Source: an uncultured Pelagibacteraceae bacterium (GTDB lineage: Bacteria > Pseudomonadota > Alphaproteobacteria > Pelagibacterales > Pelagibacteraceae). Taken from it: a stretch of 39,019 nucleotides of DNA. The notes under the pieces were generated by a model. It was not told the origin of the DNA, searched no databases, and saw nothing but the letters and a program-made list of their open reading frames with translations. A program made the translations under genes and the position numbers. Positions 34,609-39,019 of the stretch are shown piece by piece (the first letter of the stretch is position 1; every line of letters begins with the position of its first letter). The stretch covers positions 1 through 39,019 of the forward strand of contig CACPCL010000009.1 in NCBI GenBank assembly GCA_902632445.1, given 5' to 3'.

Positions 34609-34969
34609 AGGTTTTATGAAGCTATTAGGTGGTCTGGAATTAAAACAGATCAGCGAAACAAAATATGAATTTATTGTTGAAGTAAGAGAAATACATTTAA
34701 ACACTGGTAAAATTGCACATGGGGGGTTTCTTTCCACCATAGCAGATACTGGTATGGGAACTGCTGCTCACAGAGTTACTGGTGACAAGAGGTGCGTAAC
34801 AATTAATTTAGATATGAAATTTATCTCTGTAGGCCAACTTGGTGATAAACTTATTGGGAAAGTAAAAATTTTGAAAAAAACTAAAACATTAGTTTTTATT
34901 TCTTGTGAAATTTCTAAATCAAGCGACATAGTTGCCTCTGCAAGTGGAACTTGGAAAATACTACAGTAG
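34592..34969 (+). CDS. PaaI-like hotdog-fold acyl-CoA thioesterase
   Basis: This protein of about 125 residues has the single hotdog domain of the PaaI/YbgC-like thioesterases, which hydrolyse acyl- or aryl-CoA. The motif 'GKIAHGGFLSTIADTGMGTA' is the HGG-x-(L/I)-x-x-x-x-D core, with the Asp as catalytic residue. The start could be the ATG at 34577 or, more likely, at 34592; both overlap the end of the EamA gene. The substrate is unknown. Confidence 0.85.
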   Translation: MDETNKGFMKLLGGLELKQISETKYEFIVEVREIHLNTGKIAHGGFLSTIADTGMGTAAHRVTGDKRCVTINLDMKFISVGQLGDKLIGKVKILKKTKTLVFISCEISKSSDIVASASGTWKILQ

Positions 34970-34975
34970 TATTTA

Positions 34976-36445
34976 ATGAAATCAAAAGCTGTCTTCTTTT
35001 CAATATTATTTATTCTAATTTCGATTAAAAGCGCGTCAGCAAATTTTTTCAACAACATTTCAGATTTGATAGAAAACAACTATGAAAGTCTGAGGTATGG
35101 TATTTCTGTGGCTGATGTTAATGACGATGGAGCTTACGAGTTTATAGTAGCCGGTTTTGGAAGTGAAAATTTAGCTTTAACATACAAAAACAACAAACTA
35201 ACAAATATTGTGGATGATACTAAGTTTACAGATAGAAGGAGTTTTACTATTGGTGTAGCTGCTTGCGATATCGACTCTGATGGATACGAAGAAATTTATT
35301 TTTTAAATACTGATACTTACAGCGGTGAAAAAAAATATTCTGATCGTTTAATAGATTTAAAAAAAAGTAAATTTTTTGATATTTTTGAGCAGAAGAAAAA
35401 TCAAATAGATTTAAACTTTACAGCAGGTCGATCAGTGGCGTGTGTGGATAGGAAAGGAAATGGAAAATATGGAATTTATGTTGCTAATTATGGCGGTCCA
35501 ACAAGATTTTACGAAAAGTTTAAAGGAAAAATAAAGGACAGAGCGGCAGAGTTTGGTTTAGACAAAATAACCGGAGGTAGAGCAGTAGTTGCTGGTCATA
35601 TATTATCAAATAATATTGATATTTTTGCAGCTAATGAAAGAGGTGTAAACTTTTTGTATAAGAATGTTGATGGTACTTTTTATGACGTAGCGTCAGGTTA
35701 CAATGTTTTAGACCCTTATGAAAATGGAAGAGGTACTGCATTAAGTGATATTTTGTACAGAGGTCAATTAGATATTGTCAGTGGAAATTGGAATGGAGAA
35801 CATCGTATTTTTATAAAAAAAGAAAACTCATTCAAAGATATTGCGGATAAGAATTTTAAAAGGCCTTCTAAAATTCGGACAGTTATTAGTGCTGATTTTG
35901 ATAATGATGGATATGATGAAATTTTTTTAAATAATATCGGTGAACCAAATAAATTATTTAAGATTAGGGAAAATGGAAAACTAGTGGAAATTGATATCAC
36001 ATCTAACTCTGAAGCAAATGGTCTTGGAACTGGTGCTGCTGTGGCAGACATTGATAAAGATGGAATTTTAGAATTATTAATTGCCCATGGTGAAACAGGA
36101 AACCAAATACTTACACTTTACAAAGCAAATGTAAAAAAAAAGAATAATTATTTAAGAATAAAAGCCTTAAATAAAAACGGAGCACCAGCAAGAGGAGCAA
36201 CAGTAACGCTAACATCTAATTTAAGAAAACATTCTAAAACAATAGACTCTGGATCAGGGTATCTATGCCAAATGGAACCTGTTGCCCACTATGGAATTAG
36301 AAATGGTGAAAAAGGCTTTGGGGTACAAATTAAATGGACAAATGGAAAAATTAATAATTACAAAATTCCTAAAATTGGAAAAACTTATATTTTTCAAGAA
36401 AGCAAAATTACTGTTAATTCTAATACAAGTTTGACAATAAGATAA
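34976..36445 (+). CDS. Secreted CRTAC1-like protein with FG-GAP repeats and ASPIC/UnbV domain
   Basis: This 489-aa protein has a signal peptide (residues 1-22, cleavage near SASA). Several FG-GAP/VCBS-type beta-propeller repeats carry calcium-binding Asp-rich loops: 'VADVNDDGAYEF', 'ACDIDSDGYEEIY', 'SADFDNDGYDEIFLN' and 'VADIDKDGILELL'. The C-terminal region has the ASPIC/UnbV signature, 'APARGATVTL' and 'IDSGSGYLCQMEPVAHYG'. Such proteins are extracellular or periplasmic and bind calcium; function in bacteria is poorly known. It starts six bases after the thioesterase and faces a cysteine-rich secreted protein end to end, with a 4-base gap. Confidence 0.88.
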   Translation: MKSKAVFFSILFILISIKSASANFFNNISDLIENNYESLRYGISVADVNDDGAYEFIVAGFGSENLALTYKNNKLTNIVDDTKFTDRRSFTIGVAACDIDSDGYEEIYFLNTDTYSGEKKYSDRLIDLKKSKFFDIFEQKKNQIDLNFTAGRSVACVDRKGNGKYGIYVANYGGPTRFYEKFKGKIKDRAAEFGLDKITGGRAVVAGHILSNNIDIFAANERGVNFLYKNVDGTFYDVASGYNVLDPYENGRGTALSDILYRGQLDIVSGNWNGEHRIFIKKENSFKDIADKNFKRPSKIRTVISADFDNDGYDEIFLNNIGEPNKLFKIRENGKLVEIDITSNSEANGLGTGAAVADIDKDGILELLIAHGETGNQILTLYKANVKKKNNYLRIKALNKNGAPARGATVTLTSNLRKHSKTIDSGSGYLCQMEPVAHYGIRNGEKGFGVQIKWTNGKINNYKIPKIGKTYIFQESKITVNSNTSLTIR

Positions 36446-36449
36446 TTAA

Positions 36450-37148
36450 CTATCTTGCCATTTTAATAAATATATCCCCCATACCAATATTCATATCCTC
36501 TAATGGGATATCATTTTTAAAAGCACAAAATCTACCTGTTATTTCATTAGCTTCTATTTTTTTAATATCATCCCTCTGACATTTTTTTGCTTCATAAAAG
36601 AGACCTATTACAAGTTTACCGTCAACTACAAATACTTCATCATCGTTCAGCCTTTGTTGTTTACAAAAATAATTTCTATTAACTTCCTTAGGAAAATCTT
36701 TTTTTGAACAAGGATTGTTAATTAATAAAACATCAATTTTTTTAGAGCCATCTTTAAATTTGTGTTTTATCTTTTTAACTTTTGTATAATTCATGAGATC
36801 ACAAGAGCAAGGCCAACAACATCTATAAAGTTCACCACAAATATTCTTTTGTGTTCTTAACTCTTTAACAAAAATATAATCAGGTTTTTCACCTGGATTA
36901 ATCAGTGAACCTGAAATAGGACAATAAAGTTTATTATATTCTTTAAATTCATCATAAGTTAGGTTCTGATCTATTAAGTATTTGAAAAATCTTGGTCCAG
37001 CGGCATTCCTATTGCTGTCTGGAAATATTTTAGACCAGTTTTTAACCAGATTTTCGTAATAAAATTTTTTTTGTTGAAAGTTTACTTCTGCAGTAGCTGA
37101 TGAGAAGTGAATTAGTATTAAAAATGATACTTTTAAAAAAAATTTCAT
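36450..37148 (-). CDS. Secreted cysteine-rich protein of unknown function
   Basis: This 232-aa protein has a Sec signal peptide (residues 1-20, cleavage after ATA). The mature part has ten cysteines (76, 104, 110, 111, 114, 116, 147, 162, 190, 208), with the dense cluster 'RCCWPCSCD' at 109-117. An even number of cysteines in a periplasmic protein suggests disulfides, but the CCxxCxC cluster could bind metal. 'YCPISGSLINPGEKPDYIFV' is a conserved-looking segment. I do not recognise the family. It is convergent with the CRTAC1-like gene; no partner lies on its own strand except the small zinc-ribbon protein upstream. Confidence 0.75.
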   Translation of the reverse strand: MKFFLKVSFLILIHFSSATAEVNFQQKKFYYENLVKNWSKIFPDSNRNAAGPRFFKYLIDQNLTYDEFKEYNKLYCPISGSLINPGEKPDYIFVKELRTQKNICGELYRCCWPCSCDLMNYTKVKKIKHKFKDGSKKIDVLLINNPCSKKDFPKEVNRNYFCKQQRLNDDEVFVVDGKLVIGLFYEAKKCQRDDIKKIEANEITGRFCAFKNDIPLEDMNIGMGDIFIKMAR

Positions 37149-37206
37149 AAATGAAATTAAATTATTTTCAAGCTAGTTTCACTGCGGTGTTCTTACTTGG
37201 CTGATA

Positions 37207-37356
37207 TCAATTTTTTCTTCTAATTTTTTTAATTCCACAATCTTTACATTTTATCGTTTCAGTTGAGCCTCCAGGTCCAAAACTATAATTAATATCAATT
37301 TTTTTGTATCTGTGTATTCCTAGGTGGCAAAATAGCAAATACAACCATCTAATCAT
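37207..37356 (-). CDS. Small (49 aa) zinc-ribbon-like protein
   Basis: This short gene encodes a basic 49-aa protein with C10, H11 and H15 in 'FCHLGIHRYKK' and C37 and C40 in 'IKCKDCGIKK'. The C/H plus CxxC layout looks like a treble or zinc ribbon and resembles DUF1660-type small proteins ('C-x-lGH ... CxxCG'). Start and stop are in one clean frame with no Shine-Dalgarno. It sits about 60 bases upstream of the Cys-rich secreted protein gene on the same strand and may share its transcript. Function unknown. Confidence 0.6.
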   Translation of the reverse strand: MIRWLYLLFCHLGIHRYKKIDINYSFGPGGSTETIKCKDCGIKKIRRKN

Positions 37357-37400
37357 AATTTAAACAAAATAAATTTTTACAATCTTAATGGGAGGTATTT

Positions 37401-37457
37401 ATGTCTGGCTTAGAAATATTAGCTGTAGTTGTAGTACTATACGCTCTTTTTAATTAA
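37401..37457 (+). CDS. 18-aa hydrophobic micropeptide with strong Shine-Dalgarno
   Basis: A perfect GGGAGGT (37390-37396), five bases before an ATG, introduces an 18-codon frame, MSGLEILAVVVVLYALFN. The product is a single hydrophobic segment with almost no soluble part, suggesting an inner-membrane micropeptide. Neighbouring genes mostly lack such a ribosome site, which makes a chance arrangement less likely. No known family is recognised. Confidence 0.5.
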   Translation: MSGLEILAVVVVLYALFN

Positions 37458-37490
37458 TTAAAATTTAAAATTATTAGTAAATTTTAAAAG

Positions 37491-37748
37491 TTATTTTTCA
37501 ATAGATTTAAGCAATCTAGTTAGGAAGATATTGTAGTTCCTTTCTTTTAAATGCACCAAATCATCTTTCCAAATATTTTCAAATTCGCCATAGATATTCT
37601 CTTTTTTCAATATTTTTGAAAAATTTATATGTTTTATCTTGGGAATTTCTTGTATTGAAGTCGAAACTATATCCGAAATATCATTAGGCTGTGTATTAGA
37701 AACTAATTGTAATTTATGAGGATGCGTGACTACATATATTTCTTGTAA
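37491..37748 (-). pseudogene. C-terminal fragment of an unidentified protein, cut at a junction
   Basis: An open frame of about 85 codons with protein-like composition ('DIWKDDLVHLKER'-type helices, ending in 'LTRLLKSIEK') reads leftward from about 37,748 to a stop at 37491. It can be extended to an ATG at 37814, but those first 21 or so residues are the antisense of the TRAP permease and are unlikely to be real. The fragment therefore seems to be the tail of a gene whose 5' part is missing. I do not recognise the parent family. Confidence 0.4.
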
Positions 37749-39019
37749 ATAATTTCTGCAGCTTTTGTAATGGCAAGTTTTATAGGCGTTACTTATTTTG
37801 AAGTTGTTAAACATGCTTTTTTACCTGCTATCATCTCTTATATTGCTCTATTCTATATATCTCATTTAGAGGCTCTTAAATTGGGTCTCAAAGGTATGGA
37901 CGATTCTGATGTTCCTCATTTAAAGAAAACTTTTTTATCTGGGTTACATTTTCTAATACCTATTTTTGTCTTAATTTTTTTACTAGTTTACATGAGATAC
38001 ACCGCAGGTTTTTCTATTTTTTATGCAACTTTATCTTTAATATTAGTAAATTTGGTAAGTCGTATAATTAAAAATCCAGATTTTAAAACTGGTATAAGCG
38101 ATTGGTATAATCAAACAATTGTTGGTCTTCAAAAAGGTGCAATCAATATGGTAGGAGTGGGGATCGCAATAGCCACAGCAGGTATAATAGTAGGTGCAGT
38201 TGGTTCTACTGGATTAAGTACTAATTTAATTATAGTTATTGAAACGATTGCAAGAGACAATGTAATCATATTAATTTTGTTGACTATAATACTTTGTTTG
38301 CTACTAGGAATGGGTCTACCAACTACAGCGAACTATGTTGTTGTAGCCTCTCTAATGGCTTCAGTTCTCGTTGATGTTGGTAATGCTTCAGGATTTATCT
38401 TTCCATTAATAGCTGTTCATTTGTTTGTATTTTATTTTGGCCTAATGGCAGATGTGACACCACCAGTTGGTTTAGCATCTTATGCAGCTGCCGCTATTTC
38501 CGGCGGTGATCCATTAAGGACTGGATTACAAGCTATATGGTATAGTTTGAGAACCGGTATCTTGCCTATAGTATTTTTATTTAATCATGAGCTACTATTG
38601 ATTGGAGTAGATAGTATATGGCAAGCTTTATTAGTTATATCAACCTCATTAATAGGAATTTTAGTTTTTACAGCAGCTACACAGCAATGGTTCATTAATA
38701 AACTAAGATGGTATGAGATTATAGCTTTCTTAGCTATATCTTTATCTTTTTTAGCACCAGATTACGTTTTAGGCAAATTTTACCCAAAATATAATGAGCA
38801 AAAACTTTCAGCAGATAATATTCAAAATTTATCTTTTGATCCTTTAAAAGAAGTTCACATAAAAGTTACTCGAGTTACTGAATATGGAGAAAGATATAAA
38901 CTATTTGTTATTGATAAAGGTAAATTTGAAAATGAATTTAATTTAGAAGAATATGGCGTCACTCTTTTTAATCAAAATGAGAAATTAATTGTAGATAAGC
39001 TTAACTGGAAAGGAGAAGC
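37749..39019 (+). pseudogene. TAXI-type TRAP transporter fused permease, missing its N-terminal part; runs off the window
   Basis: About 423 codons are visible, in one frame to the window end. The sequence begins mid-domain with 'SAAFVMASFIGVTYFEVV', which in intact TRAP permeases is preceded by several hundred residues. Here an in-frame TAA at 37746-37748 and unrelated sequence precede it. The rest matches the DctM part of fused TRAP permeases: 'GMGLPTTANYVVVASLMA' near the middle, 'LMADVTPPVGLASYAAAA' and 'FNHELLLIG'. A DUF3394-like C-terminal domain follows after 'LAPDYVLGKFYP'. Such systems import organic acids or amino acids with a TAXI binding protein. The 3' end is beyond the window. 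The first available ATG is at 37770, but the product would lack the DctQ region and part of DctM. Confidence 0.8.

Overview
The window looks like a piece of chromosome from a streamlined, low-GC, Gram-negative marine bacterium, most likely an alphaproteobacterium of the SAR11/Pelagibacterales type. Support: base composition is very AT-rich by eye; intergenic gaps are tiny; stop and start codons repeatedly overlap (TAATG, ATGA); most genes lack a clear Shine-Dalgarno sequence; and the content combines a thiolase/acetoacetyl-CoA synthetase pair, a DUF4174-like protein and a fused TAXI-type TRAP permease. An autotransporter, an O-antigen ligase and UppP show an outer membrane with surface polysaccharide. 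The taxon is inferred from gene content, not from a phylogenetic marker comparison.

Layout. (1) 1-3.3 kb, minus strand: an autotransporter, then a two-gene unknown module between an intact tRNA-Ser(GGA) and a 74-bp copy of that tRNA's 3' part. This resembles the att arrangement of a tRNA-targeted islet with no integrase left. (2) 3.4-14 kb, minus strand: one long translation operon, thrS-infC-rpmI-rplT-pheS-pheT-lepA, with a GT4 glycosyltransferase at each end and tRNA-Ser touching the last one. (3) 14-21.5 kb: an alpha/beta hydrolase on plus, convergent with gltD-gltB-SDR on minus (ammonium assimilation). (4) 21.7-24.1 kb: uppP, tRNA-Arg(ACG) and an O-antigen ligase-like protein. (5) 24.1-29.1 kb: acetyl-CoA acetyltransferase, a coupled 44-aa membrane peptide, two Fur-box-like sites before a 58-aa eight-cysteine protein, a DUF4174-like protein, a histone-deacetylase-family enzyme and acetoacetyl-CoA synthetase. 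(6) 29.4-33.7 kb: aceE-aceF of pyruvate dehydrogenase; this AceE carries its own N-terminal lipoyl domain. (7) 33.7-37.5 kb: an EamA transporter, a hotdog thioesterase, a CRTAC1-like FG-GAP protein, a cysteine-rich secreted protein, a 49-aa zinc-ribbon-like protein and an 18-aa hydrophobic micropeptide with a strong Shine-Dalgarno. (8) 37.5-39.0 kb: two gene fragments facing away from a sharp junction near 37,749; the right one is a TRAP permease missing its N-terminal part and running off the window.

Main points for a second look: the lipoyl-E1 fusion, the Fur-box/8-Cys protein unit, the tRNA-Ser islet with its flanking short repeats, and the double-truncation junction near 37.75 kb, which may be a rearrangement or a chimeric join. 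CRISPR arrays, rRNA genes, transposases and integrases were not seen.
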